In this document: one piece after another, positions 34,204 to 45,092 of the stretch
Layout: each line of letters opens with the position of its first letter
How positions within the stretch are numbered: the first letter of the stretch is position 1
Assembly: GCA_036426205.1 (NCBI GenBank)
Contig: CM071586.1
Location: 7,433,663-7,497,662 of the forward strand
Reading direction: 5' to 3'
Source of the DNA: Ascaphus truei
Lineage: Eukaryota > Chordata > Amphibia > Anura > Ascaphidae
Length of the DNA: 64,000 nucleotides
The notes under the pieces: model-generated
The model's database searches: none
What the model saw: the letters and a program-made list of their open reading frames with translations, nothing else
Told to the model about the DNA's origin: nothing
Program-made: the position numbers and the translations under genes

Positions 34204-35025
34204 CAGCTTATCGGCCGTATTTGTAAAAGATCACAGAGCCGTTGTCGTTGGCTCTTCTGTATTCCACGCAATATTCATTTAGCATTCCCTCGTTCATGCT
34301 GCATTCACGCCGCCCGGCTGATCCGCGGTTGGTCTGTTTAATTTAAAGGTTTCAGATTTAATTGGGTGCAATTTTTCGCGTATCCGCCAGGTGGCAGAAA
34401 TTCATGAATTGTAATGAATTGTAATGTGTACAGTACTTGCGCTACTGTGTCGACTTGCAGGTGTTTAAAAAAACAGATAAAAAACATGTCTGCCACAGTG
34501 GTCCATTGTGAATTGACCTTGAAGAAGTTACAGTATCTTTTTTAGGCGTTTCGTAATAAGAACTGTTAAAAACTCAATGCTCTGTATCTTTTTTTTACAT
34601 TCTTTCTCCTGCACAATTGCTGACTGGACACAATGAGTACAGTACACCACTGTATAAAAGACCTGACTGTATGTATGCATTTTTAATTTGTTCTGCAAAT
34701 AATGCTGCAGCAGATAACATGGCGACTGTTACCGAAATTTATGAATATTTCACTTCGAACTGTGATTTTTACAAAATTTCACCTGTGTTATAACAGATAT
34801 TTCCATTGTGTTTGTGCATGGAAACTTCAAAAGGAGAAAGTCCGGGTTGAATCCATATAAAATTTGTCAATCCCAATCCAGCAATGCAACAGCGCCGGCA
34901 AGAGCGCTTGCACCGGTGCCTGCACCAGCTTGCAATAACGGTCCTACCGTCAGTGAAAACCTGATGAACGGCAATCCTTGCTATCTGTCCCCGCCAGAAT
35001 ACCTGCAAAACTTCAGCTTTAGCTG
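34204..35025 (+). mobile_element. Possible TA-target element 5' part (copy F)
   Basis: After TA at 34202-34203 the sequence CAGCTTATCGGCCGTATTTG resembles the end of copy E. The AATTCATGAATTG...GTACAGTACTTGCGCTACTG segment near 34405-34460 is shared with copy E. The right end would lie beyond 35025 and was cut by the Gypsy LTR insertion. A short frame starting MATVTEIYEYF near 34720 is not recognisable. Confidence 0.35.
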
Positions 35026-35954
35026 TGTGAGGATTCGCCATTCTGGCGGCTGGAGACCATCTCCTCACCTGAGAACCCCTGCCACGACAGACGTCCAGGA
35101 AGCACGATCTCATGGTCCTGTTACGCGCACGCGGACTACGCGCGGGCAGTCTGTCCTACCGCGGGCTCCGTCTCCAGTCTCTGCCCCTGCTCCTGTGACA
35201 TGCAGGTCCAGCAGGGAAAGTGACGCGCACACCAGGCTCCGCCCCCTTACCCCAGTGACGCACACGGATCTGCGCGTGTTCGGTACCGCCTGCAAGACTC
35301 TGGCATGCTCTGCAGAGGGACATGCATGTTGCGCAAGTGACGCACAACCAGGTCGCCAGTCTTCCACGTTGGTGACGCGAGCGACACATAGCTCCGCCTC
35401 TGTTTTTAATTTGGCTGTGTCATAGGGCACACCTGTGTGACCCAGCAGCCTATAGGATTCCCCTTTTCTGCTCCGCCCCGGCTTCTCATTGGTTGATGGC
35501 TCCTTAAATACCTGCATTGCTCATTCATTCCTTGCTGAGCATAACCTTGTGTGACACTGTGCCTTACGCCTTGCTGCATCCTGCCTTGTGCCTTGCTTTA
35601 TCCTGTCTTGTTCCTGCTGCTGGACCCCTGCTACGTATTGGACTCCGCATCTCTCCTCTCTTGACCCGGCTTACATACGACCATTCTGAATTCTCTACTC
35701 CTGACCTCGGCTACCCTCGCAATGACTACTCTCCACTCTCCAATCCTGACCTTGGCAAAGTAATACAATGATCCGCTTCTCTCCAATCCAGACCCGGCAA
35801 GTATAAACGACTACTCTACCTTCTATACTCCTGACCCGGTTTGCAATACCAATCTACAGTCTAGGCGAGCCCTTGCGGTTGTGGGTTGGCGTTTATACAA
35901 TTCCCTACTTCAGCCTCGCAGATGCGTCTGGTTTGTGGTGAGCTACGCGTTACA
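35026..35954 (+). mobile_element. Gypsy copy 2, 5' LTR (929 bp)
   Basis: Starts TGTGAGGATTCGCC and ends GCGTTACA. TTAAATA at about 35503-35509 lies roughly 30 bases before GCTGAGCATA (35534-35543), the likely transcript start. It pairs with the 3' LTR at 48696-49535, to which it is closely similar. Confidence 0.8.
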
Positions 35955-35955
35955 G

Positions 35956-35965
35956 TATGCTCAGC
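35956..35965 (+). promoter_or_regulatory. Self-complementary primer-binding site overlapping gag ATG
   Basis: TATGCTCAGC directly follows the LTR and is the perfect complement of GCTGAGCATA at 35534-35543, the same arrangement as in copy 1 although the LTRs differ widely. The gag ATG is 35957-35959. Confidence 0.7.
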
Positions 35966-36808
35966 CACACAAACTTTGACCCCGCTGAGGTAGGAAGAGT
36001 CCTGAGCACGCACGCCAATGTCTTGTCAATATTGAGGAAAAATTAGTGGCTAATGACCAACATATGCGCACCCTCCAGGAGAACTTCAGATCCCTCACTC
36101 TATTTATACATGTTCCTACCCCTGTCGCTCCTGGTGTAGTGTCTTCTGGCATGTCTGCCTCCCATCCACTCCCCGAACCCCGGCTACCTACACCTAACGG
36201 CTATGGAGGGGATCCCCATGAATGCCGGTGGTTCCTGAATCAATGCTTTATTCAGTTTGAGATAAATTCTTCCTGCTTCACCTCTTCACGCGTCAAGGTG
36301 GCATACATTATCTCTCTTCTTACAGGTAACGCACTTGCCTGGGCTTCTTCCATCTGGGAAAGAAGGTCTGATCTCACTCAAGACATCGGAGCCTTTACCA
36401 GGGAGTTCCGTAGGGTGTTTGATACGCCCGGCCGTAAGGTATCTGCTGCTTCTACTCTATTCTATATTTCCCAAGGTAACCGTCCAGTTGCAAAATATGC
36501 ACTCGAATTCGGGACCATTGCCGCAGAGACTGATTGGAATAAGGAATCCTTGTCGGCTGCTTTCTGGCGGGCCTCTCCGAAGCCCTAAAAGATGAATTGG
36601 CTACTTACCGCCATCTGCATCAAAGTTTACCACCGTCCTCAGGAAAGGAGGTCAGAGAGAGCGCATCACTGGGTCGTCTACTCTAGGACTACTCCTGTTC
36701 AGGTGAGCACAACCGAACTACCACCAATGGACACTTTCGAACCCATGAAACTGGGAGGTACTAGTCTCTCTAAATTTGAGGAGCAACGTCGCAAGAATGT
36801 GGGTCTTT
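35957..36808 (+). pseudogene. Gypsy copy 2 gag, interrupted by Harbinger
   Basis: Begins MLSHTNFDPAEVGR, then a stop and frameshift. The main frame 36046-36588 contains PNGYGGDPHECRWFLNQC, AYIISLLTGNALAWAS and ALEFGTIAAETDWNKESL, the capsid part. The frame at 36700-36808 reaches the zinc knuckle region and stops where the Harbinger element begins; the knuckle continues at 45093. Non-functional. Confidence 0.75.
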
Positions 36809-36819
36809 GGGCTCTATGC

Positions 36820-37150
36820 AGTAAGCGGCGAAAAAGCGCAATCGGCAAGGGTACCTTATCGGCATGATTCTGGCGATTTTCCCTCTCTGTATGCAATAAG
36901 TGCCGAATCCATTCCAAATCAAGCCGAAAACATTTGCGCCCACTCTGCCGATGATTTGCCGATCACACACAGGTGTATCGGCGTGCATGGTGGGGTGCTG
37001 TTAGGTTCGCCAATTAAACTTCTTGCTGAATCTGCCGAAGCAAGCATGTTTTGGATTGAGCGGCCCATTTAAAGGCAGCGTGTATTGTTATTCATTTTCT
37101 GTGTTGTTGGGAGTGAGAGAGAGAGAGACACACAGAGCTGGCCGATTTAC
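36820..37150. repeat. Left subterminal GCCGAT/ATCGGC motif array of Harbinger
   Basis: About ten short words of the type GCCGAT or GCCGAA, in both orientations (for example TTATCGGCATG, TCTGCCGATGATTTGCCGAT). These are likely sites for the element's own Myb-like protein; that role is inferred. Confidence 0.55.
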
Positions 37151-37299
37151 ACATTTCATATTGACTGAGAGAGTTGTTGTGTATTGGGAGACGTTTGTCC
37201 TGTGTTGTTTTGTTTACATCTTTGTCTTGTTTTATATTTGTAAGTGTTAAGTGCGATTGGCTTTAAATTTCTTTTCTGTTCTTTGTGAGTGCTAGAGGT

Positions 37300-37702
37300 A
37301 TGGCCGCAAGGCGTGGGAAGAGTGGTGCTGCTGTGAGTGGTAGTGGTAGTCGAGCGAGTACGCGTCTGAGTGAACATAGGGTTCAGGGGAGTGCTGTTGC
37401 TGCGAGTGCGAATGGTGCTGCTGGGAGTGCGAGTGGTGTAGCTGTGAGTGTGAGTGCTGCTGGTGGCTCTGTTGCTGGTGCTGCTGGGGTGTCTGGTGGT
37501 GGTGTGGTTGCTGGTGGCCCGCTTTGGGAGTCTCTTCCATTGGAAGAAGGAGAGTCCAGTCAGCAGCCAAGCTCTGGGCCTGCACGTATTCGGAAGAAAC
37601 GTGTGGAGCTGCCACGTAATCCTCGGTTCAATGAACAGGAAAATACAGTTCTTGTCACAGGGATTCTGGAGCACTATGACTCTCTGTATGGGCATTTACT
37701 AG
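37300..37702 (+). CDS. Harbinger Myb/SANT-like DNA-binding protein, exon 1
   Basis: Starts at ATG 37300 (MAARRGKSGAA). The first 80 residues are Ala/Gly/Ser/Val-rich, followed by KKRVELPRNPRFNEQENTVL, the start of the Myb/SANT-like fold, and ILEHYDSLYGHLLG. It ends at a strong donor AG|GTAAGT (37702/37703), phase 1. In Harbinger elements this protein brings the transposase to the nucleus and to the DNA ends. The frame is fully open. Confidence 0.7.
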
Positions 37703-38053
37703 GTAAGTCTATCTTTGCATTTATTCTTCAAACACATGCTATCCTAGGTCATGTGAGGTGTCTTAATATCAAAATATTATTCCATAATATCTATCAATTC
37801 AACTTAATTGTTACACACATATTTGCCTCATGCTTTAGAACGACAATAACAATCAGTCGCACAATTGGCCCAAAGTTCATACAATATTCATGCAAGCTTC
37901 CTTACATTTGTATGTTTACACGTAAATGCTCATGTGGTACACATATTACACCTAAACCAGCATGTTTGGTATTTCTTGGAACAGGTAGCAGTTTAGGAAA
38001 CTGTTCGTTTTTATAATAATAATTAACGTCATATATGATGTATGTATTTCAAG

Positions 38054-38359
38054 GGCGGACAAGTTCAACATCAAAAAAAGAAATGTGGAATCAAATAACA
38101 TTGGCTGTGTCTGCGTGTGGAAATCATGTCAGGGACTGGAAGAATTGTCAGAAGAGATTTGACGATATCAGGGCAAACTTAAAGAAAAAAATACAAGCAC
38201 AGCGGATGCATGCTTCTGGCACTGGAGGTGGGCTGCCAGCACAAGCTCTCATCTTAACACCATTGGAGGAGCAGATGCGGGAAAAATTTCTTCCCGTCGT
38301 CTTGGAGGGTTTGCCCGGGGACAGGGATATCAGAATTTATTCTGCTCCATTTCCACCAG
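38054..38359 (+). CDS. Harbinger Myb/SANT-like protein, exon 2
   Basis: Follows acceptor TTTCAAG; the phase agrees with exon 1. It reads GRTSSTSKKEMWNQITLAVS, with WNQI as helix 2, and RDWKNCQKRFDDIRANLKKK as the recognition helix region with its conserved Trp. The downstream EEQMREKFLPVVLEGLPG is typical of Myb/SANT-like proteins from this superfamily. It ends at donor CAG|GTGAC. Confidence 0.7.
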
Positions 38360-38579
38360 GTGACAAATGTTACTGTACTAGGCGTGTTGTAGGTTACAGT
38401 TCTTATGTATATTTCCGCTGCTACTTATACTTTCTTACCAATATAAGCATACCTACATATATATCTGTATATATGTCTCTCTCTCTATATCTATATATCT
38501 ATATATCTATATATATTTATATGTAGTTGTCCTACAAAAAGTAACAATTAATATATATGGTGGCAAAAGGTGGCACCGA

Positions 38580-38695
38580 GTGCTTATTTGCATGTCATTT
38601 CCCACAATCCCTTGCTGCAGTGGAAACACTGTATGCTGCAAGATGATGAGGAACGACAGGGTTGCAGACCTGTCTAAGACATGCAAATTAGCATA
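38580..38695. mobile_element. MITE M1 in the Harbinger gene (about 116 bp)
   Basis: Inverted ends TGCTTATTTGCATGTC and GACATGCAAATTAGCA. It carries CAATCCCTTGCTGCAGTGGA and GGGTTGCAGACCTG, shared with copies at 59097-59218 and 59329-59460. It lies in the intron region after exon 2, so it inserted after, or was carried with, this Harbinger. Confidence 0.7.
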
Positions 38696-39172
38696 CAGTA
38701 ATATGTACTGTTTCTGTAAATATATATATATATATATATACATAATTGAGTGATAATCTATGTAACACCTATAAACAGGACATTACTGCCTCATCAACTC
38801 TTGCATGGCAGATAGTGCATTCAAAGGCGAACATACATATATTGCACTAACACATTTCGTTATTTTTAATTAAACGTCCTTTTTTGCTTCATGTCATATA
38901 CAGAGACCATAATTAGGAACATGTAGCATATGTTATTGATTTGTGTTCATATGTATCTCACTTCAGATTATTATTTCGCTCATATACCAGTGTGTGAAAC
39001 AAGCTGCAATTAATATGTTATCACATCATAGAGGATAACACAGGGGGTGTGGTTGGGCACCCAGCCAGATCACAGGGTCATGTTACGGTCAACTTTTTTG
39101 ACACGCCTTACAGCTGCTACAAACATATAAAACCTCAAACATGGAACATATCTTCTGTTAAATAGCATATTT

Positions 39173-39505
39173 TTGCCTAATACCTGTTACAATGGAGCCG
39201 CACCGACTGGCACGTCTCCTGCTATACCTGCTGCAATACCTGCACCCTCCATTCATCAAGACCAGATGCAAGATGCACATAACAACAATGATATGTATCC
39301 AAACTTATATGGGCAATACCTATGTGGATGGGAAAACAACCAAGAACTGTACGTACCTCCGGACGTCTTGTTTGAAGAAGACAGTGCAGATACATATGAG
39401 CGCCTCATGGAGATGTGTGTGATTCAGGATTCAACGGTTGCCTCAAGCATGGATGAGACTGTTGTGCCTTTCTGGAGCGACCAGTTGCAGCCAAACCAGT
39501 TTTGA
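39173..39505 (+). CDS. Probable last exon of the Harbinger Myb-like gene
   Basis: The open frame ends at 39505 with acidic blocks (DVLFEEDSADTYERLMEMC, then SSMDETVVPF). Such acidic C-termini are usual in this protein. The acceptor is uncertain: the only nearby AG (39164-39165) gives another phase, so the start is approximate or a frameshift is present. Confidence 0.45.
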   Translation: MPNTCYNGAAPTGTSPAIPAAIPAPSIHQDQMQDAHNNNDMYPNLYGQYLCGWENNQELYVPPDVLFEEDSADTYERLMEMCVIQDSTVASSMDETVVPFWSDQLQPNQF

Positions 39506-39889
39506 ATTCTACAAGAATGGTAAATACAATAATCGTTATGCGTTTACTCACATTATAAATGTGTACATTTTTAATATCCACCATTTCATAGCCAAATGCG
39601 TGGATACAGCGTAACATTGCAGACAGCCTTACATGTAGCGTTCACAAACACATCATTTCCTATAACAATATACTACATGACGAAGCATTACTACACATTG
39701 CTGACGGAATCACAAAACCAAGAGTAATATCTCTTTGAAAGTATCATTTCAACATGTTACACTAACTGTAACACACACACCTCATTGTTTAGCATGCAAC
39801 ATAGAAAAAACAAAAGGGTCGGCCACATATGACTTGGGAAGCTTGTCATGACCCAAGGCGTCCTTAAAAAGGTTTACGGATGCAAGCCC

Positions 39890-40150
39890 CGCCCCCAACC
39901 GACGTGCGCGCATGAAAGCGTATTGGCTGTGGACGTTGCTTATTGTTACGGTCAGTGCACTGTGTCATGCGCGCGCGTCGGTGTTTCGGTGCGTGCACAG
40001 CGCTGGAGGCCAATGTTAATTCAGTGGGAGGAGTGTTTGCGTGCATTTCACGGTGCCTTAACATGACGTCACACGTCTTTTGTTTGCTCATTGGCTGATC
40101 GGCCATTCTTTCCGTGCACACACGTCCGTTTACAAAGTTTATATAAGTAC
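39890..40150 (+). promoter_or_regulatory. Promoter-like cluster (CCAAT, CRE, TATA) inside Harbinger
   Basis: Inverted CCAAT words at 39922-39926 and 40090-40094 and a direct one at 40010-40014; a perfect CRE, TGACGTCA, at 40064-40071; TATATAAG at 40140-40147. The spacing fits a pol II promoter with initiation near 40170. The block is also GC/CpG-richer than its surroundings. It points away from the transposase gene. Confidence 0.5.
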
Positions 40151-40202
40151 GTGTGTAGAAGTGAATTACTTTCGCTTCCATAGCATAACTTCCAACTATG
40201 AT

Positions 40203-40394
40203 ATGGTTACTGCTAGCAGCACCATGGAGGGACATGTATTCAACGCACAGTGTACACATTGCTTAGCGCATGCGCTAAGACTTATTCCACACAATCGTGA
40301 AGTGCGCACGCAACTGAAGTTGTGCGCGCACATTATTATGTATACAGGCACCGGAAATATCATATCCGTAGTAATGCCAGCAACGCCATTATAA
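40203..40394 (+). CDS. Small open frame downstream of the internal promoter
   Basis: 63 codons from the first ATG after the TATA box. The second ATG (40224) sits in ACCATGG, an ideal Kozak context, giving MEGHVFNAQCTHCLAHALRL at its start. No family recognised. Whether it is translated is unknown; it may only be the leader of a longer transcript. Confidence 0.25.
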   Translation: MVTASSTMEGHVFNAQCTHCLAHALRLIPHNREVRTQLKLCAHIIMYTGTGNIISVVMPATPL

Positions 40395-40507
40395 AAATTA
40401 CAGTTCAGTATGTGTCGTTTGATCGTTGCACTTTCAACATATACGTTACTTATGCGTGAATATTCACAATAATATAGAGATGTGTTACGCGTTGTCATGC
40501 AGAGACA

Positions 40508-40665
40508 TATATAAACGTGCCATCTTTGACCATCATGTGTTTGCTGTATTTCACAGATGTCGCGGATGAATACATGGGATCAATGTATGATTTCAGATGA
40601 TCTACTCGTTATATTAGATGATTGTGACGACGAGCAAACAACTATTATAATACATATGTAACAAT
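40508..40665 (+). other. Second TATA word and a 34-codon acidic frame
   Basis: TATATAAA at 40508-40515, then TTTCACAG directly before ATG at 40557. The 34-codon frame contains the acidic stretch SDDLLVILDDCDDEQ. A splice acceptor or a separate start are both possible; speculative. Confidence 0.2.
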
Positions 40666-42466
40666 GCTTTCAATGCTTGTTGCGCAGATTAACAATGAAT
40701 ACATAATGTTATCCGGTTAGGCCTATATTTACTATGCAATTCATTTACATTATGATGTTGCTAAGCACTGAAGTTAGAATTTTTAATGTTTTGTGGTGAT
40801 TTTCTAGTAACATTATATGTCTTGCTTTGTTAAATATGCAACCAACATTCTCACTCCGCAAACACATTTGTCTACTATATTGTATAATGTGACGTGTGAC
40901 TTGTGAAAGAATGTAAATGCTACATAACAAGTCGTAGACATTGTATCTGAAAGCACACAATAACAATAGGGAGGTCAGATACACTGTTTATTCATTTGAA
41001 AAGTTAGTTTTCACCTAAGTTGTAGTGCTAACCTAACATGCATGAGCTATTGAATATTAATTAAACATCATGAAAAGATTAACATTTGTGTGTATATTTT
41101 ATTTTCATGACTAACTATAGTTTAGTGTTTTTAGTAAACGTTCAACACAGACAGAGCGAAGTGAGTCTGATGATACAATCAACATTAGTATGTTAGTTTA
41201 TATCATTTGACGTTGCAAAACATGCATCACACAAAATGTGCTACACACACAAACACTGCTGCTCAAATGTGTGCGTATGCAAATGTCCACGTAATTGACG
41301 TTCACATGTTGACATTAGTTGTAAAGGATCATGATAATAATGAATAAGTTACGTGAATGAAATTAAAATTATATTAACAACATTATCATTGGGTCGAATG
41401 AAGTATGAAAAGTTGATAATACAAAGAATTAACATTTTACATGGTATTCACATTTTAACACATGTTACATGTACGTCAAATCAACACACGTGTGACTTAG
41501 ACATACACATGTGACAATGTTGTTATCAACATGAAAATGCATTGATACAAGAACTAATCACATACATTGGGATGTAAATGATGTAGAAAACATTGGTGTG
41601 TTTACAGGCAAACATGCATTGAGTGTTAAGATCACTCATGTGCATCCGTGGATGTTCTCCTCCATAATAAATATTTGAGCAGGGTTTATCCCCTTCTCTC
41701 CCCCCACCCCTATTTTACAGGAATGGAATTTGGAACGTTTGCTACATTAAATGTTATGTAATGTCCCTAATGCTTTTCAAAAACACTGCACATTAACAAC
41801 CAAGTGTAGCTAAACGCACGTACACTATACATAAACTACATGTTTCAATAGTCACATATTTTTCAGTACGTTGTGTTTAGACATCTTGTAACTATACCTT
41901 TATAGATGTTGGCACATCTTATGACAGATGTGAGTTGAAATACATACCATGAGCAGTCATTGACGTGATCTACCTTGAAAAAGAAAACATGAATGAATAT
42001 AAAACATTGTCATGACATGTTCATGAAGGTAAGCAACACACCAAAGTGTCTATTTTGTGTTAGATATGAAACACCATGTAGATTTCATTCAATATAATAT
42101 GAAAAACACACTGGTGTACACATCATTGTGATGCACATGTCACACTGCAAAAATAATGTTGTATGTAACCATACTGCACTAACTAATGACGATGGACATA
42201 GTAGGTGTATTGTGTATGCATAACCAAAAAGATCATGTACATAAAATATTAATTTTGTACACATTATTTATGCACATACACACAAAAACGTTTAATTATA
42301 AGAAGGATAATAGAACCTGTGGATGAATGACATACCGGTGGCACATGCATTTGTCCACACAGCAGAGAAGAGAAAGGTGTGCGACCCATATTCATCTGTT
42401 TCCTAAGTGAATGGTATTTGGACAAATGTATTTATCATAACAAAGAATTTATATATGTATGTAGTA
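40666..42466. other. Harbinger central AT-rich noncoding region
   Basis: No frames of note lie between the small frames and the end of the transposase. It is rich in ACATG/CATGT and AATGTT words without an exact period. Confidence 0.5.
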
Positions 42467-42469
42467 CTA

Positions 42470-43784
42470 TGACCATATATGTATTTGCTTACATGAAAAA
42501 AATGTGTTTATGACATTCAGACGTGTCTCAACACCACTGGCTGTTTGCTCAGTGTAAGCTGGTAAATTGATGGGATGCTCCTCCTCCAAACCCTGACGTA
42601 TGTCTGTTTGTACATTATTTCTGAGTGCCACATTGTGCAAAATGCAACATGCAATGATAATATCAGACACTTTATCAGGCTTATATTGAAGTGCCCCCCC
42701 AGTTCTATCGAGACACCTAAATCTTGTCTTGAGATGCCCAAATGTCCTCTCTATAACGGATCGCATCGATATATGGGCAACATTGTACCTCTCCTCTGCT
42801 TCACTTTGAGGGTTTGCTACTGGGGTCAACAGCCACGGCCTAATTCCGTATCCTGAGTCACCTATAATCCATGGTGCACACATATGAAACAATTAGTGAT
42901 AACATTATAACATACAACAATTCCTAGAAAACAAAGAGTTTTGTGTTACCACATCCAAATATGTACTCACCCACCAGCCAACCAGTTCCAAAATAGCCTT
43001 CTTCGAAAGCATGGAAGACTGATGAGTATCTCAGGATAGAGGAACCGTGACTGGAACCAGGGAATTTGGCTACCACATGCATAATCTTCATTGTGGCATC
43101 GCATACCACCTGTACATTCAGGGAATGGTAGTGTTTACGGTTGCGGTAAGCATGCTCACTCTGACTAGGCGGGATCAAAGCAACATGGGTGCAATCGATT
43201 GCACCCAGCACACATGGTATCCCGGCAATGGTATAAAAGCCATTCCTGACTTCCAGCCACTCTGTGTGCCCTGTAGGAAAATGAATATAATTCCTAGCGC
43301 GTCTATTGAGTGCACATAGAAACTGGGTAAAGGCCCGCGAGAATGTAGATTGCGAGACCCCGCCCACTATGCCCACAGTTGTCTGGAATGACGCGGAAGC
43401 AAGATAATGTAATGAGCATAGCATTTTAACAAGCCCAGGGACTGCACGACCTCTGGCTGTCACAAAATCTAAATCTCCCCATATCTCTTCATAAAGAGCT
43501 AAGATTGCTGCTGAACTCAAACGATAGGGACTTACAATCTCCTCCTCACTCATCCCATCTAACAGGGTTCTCTCCCTGTACAAACGAGGACGAGGCACAA
43601 CTGCTCTCCTCTCTCTTCTCCTCTCATCTCCTTGCCCTCTCCCTCACCCTCTCCTGTCCGCATGCCTGTCCCTGCCACTGTCCCTGGCTCTGTCCCTGTC
43701 ACTTCGTTGGCCTATGACATCCTCTCCATCAGCAAGCCTCTCGTGCAATAGAATGTTCCTCCGTCTCCTAAACATTCGCATCAT
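42470..43784 (-). CDS. Harbinger transposase (HARBI1-like nuclease), two exons
   Basis: Exon 1 is 43784-42971 and exon 2 is 42861-42470, with a 109-nt intron having a good donor (GGTGAGT) and acceptor (TTATAG); the phase is kept. The catalytic DDE triad is intact: Asp in GAIDCTHVAL, Asp in GDSGYG and Glu in SVIERTFGHLK. An N-terminal HTH-like region (SPYRLSSAAILALYEEI, then GVSQSTFSRAF) precedes it. The product cuts and rejoins the ends of the element. From ATG 43784 (MMRMFRRRR, arginine-rich) one in-frame TGA (43644-43646) interrupts the basic N-terminus; from a later start the frame is open to the end. So it is possibly still active or only recently lost. Confidence 0.8.
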
Positions 43785-43814
43785 TTTGAGGTCTATAGCT
43801 ATGAATGAGCAGGT

Positions 43815-43850
43815 AATTGCCGTCCTTTAAATACCTATGTGATGATGTCA
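43815..43850 (-). promoter_or_regulatory. Possible transposase TATA region
   Basis: The minus strand has TATTTAAAGG about 45 bases before the first ATG, and no other promoter-like word is evident. Weak evidence. Confidence 0.3.
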
Positions 43851-44740
43851 GGTGACTTGCTAAAATGCAAGGTGTTACATTAACATATCCAAGTAGTTGA
43901 CTCCCAACCTGTATCCATTTGATATAACAAGTATTATTTATGTGTATTCACAATGATGTAACGTTAAGCTTTGTACAAGCATTTATTGGAAATTATTTGT
44001 GGAATGTGTAATGCATGTACCACTTCTGAACGCAACACTCAGTCATCTAATTAGGATACAACCATGACATTGACGTTGAAAAAGTTCGCTGCAACATATC
44101 TAATTTGCCATGTTATTGTCACATCAATTAATTATACTGTGCATATGCATACATTTATGGCATCAGGATAGTTGCTCTTGATTCAGTTTCAAACGTGTAA
44201 CAATGAGTAACTATTCTAGATGTGTGTATAAGTTAGCATGAAGTGATTGTAATGCATCGTGTACAATGTAAACATGCAATGTGATTGAGTGTCCAATTGC
44301 GGACGTCATCAAAAAAGGGAGGACACAAAGTACATGTAAACATGAAAACAAACAGCTACATTTACGTTTGATCATGCGTTACACATTCAAAGCATTGTAT
44401 AATGTATAGCAACATTACTATACGCTGGATCTGTTAGATGTGTGAAATGTGTTACATTATATAATAAATTGAAGCACACTTCAGTAACATGTTGGATATG
44501 ATGTGAGCTGCTCCTTTAAGAGTTGAGTATAGGATTTTCCCTTGACACATCATAACATGATGAGTAATGTGACACACAAATGATGATAACATATAAAAGT
44601 ACAATGTTATGCAAATAATAAACGTAAGGGGTGACACGATGAAATGAATGACCTCCACACTGTAATGCTAAGCACATTGGTATTCTGAGCAATAAAACGT
44701 AAACACTACTATAATGTTATACGTCCCCGCTCCATTGACT
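43851..44740. other. Harbinger noncoding region upstream of the transposase
   Basis: AT-rich; no coding signal seen. Confidence 0.45.
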
Positions 44741-44779
44741 CCATTGATGTAGAGATGAGGTTTTTTTTCTAAGTTCCGT

Positions 44780-45085
44780 TTCGGCAACCTTACCGATCGT
44801 TCTCCCCTCCAATTTGCCAACTTTAGTTGGTGGGACCAATTGCCGATTAAATCTCCATTTCTGAGTGCCGATCAGCACCGATAAGCTGATCTGGCCTACT
44901 TGAATACAGCCGATTTAAATAAGTGCCGATAAATGCCGAAAAGGGGCTTATCGCCAGGCGCATGCCGAAAAACTTTTATCGGGAAGAAAAAATGCCGATT
45001 TTTAGCACTTATCGGCGCTTACTGAATCTCAAATCCAATTTTGGCGGAAAAATGCCGAAAAAAACATTATTGACGCTTACTGCAT
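44780..45085. repeat. Right subterminal GCCGAT motif array of Harbinger
   Basis: At least ten GCCGA(T) or ATCGGC words, such as GAGTGCCGATCAGCACCGAT and GTGCCGATAAATGCCGAAAA. They mirror the left array and reach the terminal repeat. Confidence 0.6.
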
Positions 45086-45092
45086 GAGGCCC

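Larger units (their letters stand above)
36809..45092. mobile_element. Harbinger (PIF/Harbinger) DNA transposon, 8284 bp
   Basis: Terminal inverted repeats: left GGGCTCTATGCAGTAAGCG, right (reversed) GGGCCTCATGCAGTAAGCG. It is flanked by TTT on each side (36806-36808, 45093-45095), a 3-bp target duplication as expected for the superfamily. It encodes a Myb/SANT-like protein on the plus strand and a HARBI1-like transposase on the minus strand, converging on a 3-kb middle. Both ends carry many GCCGA(T) words. It inserted in the gag zinc-knuckle region of Gypsy copy 2. Confidence 0.88.

Noticed and set aside
34808..35425. 205-codon frame running into the Gypsy LTR
   Set aside because: Crosses an LTR boundary and shows no recognised domain; a matching frame in the other LTR copy is not conserved.
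37156..37695. His/Thr-rich minus-strand frames opposite the Myb-like exon 1
   Set aside because: Antisense shadow of Ala/Gly/Val-repetitive coding sequence.
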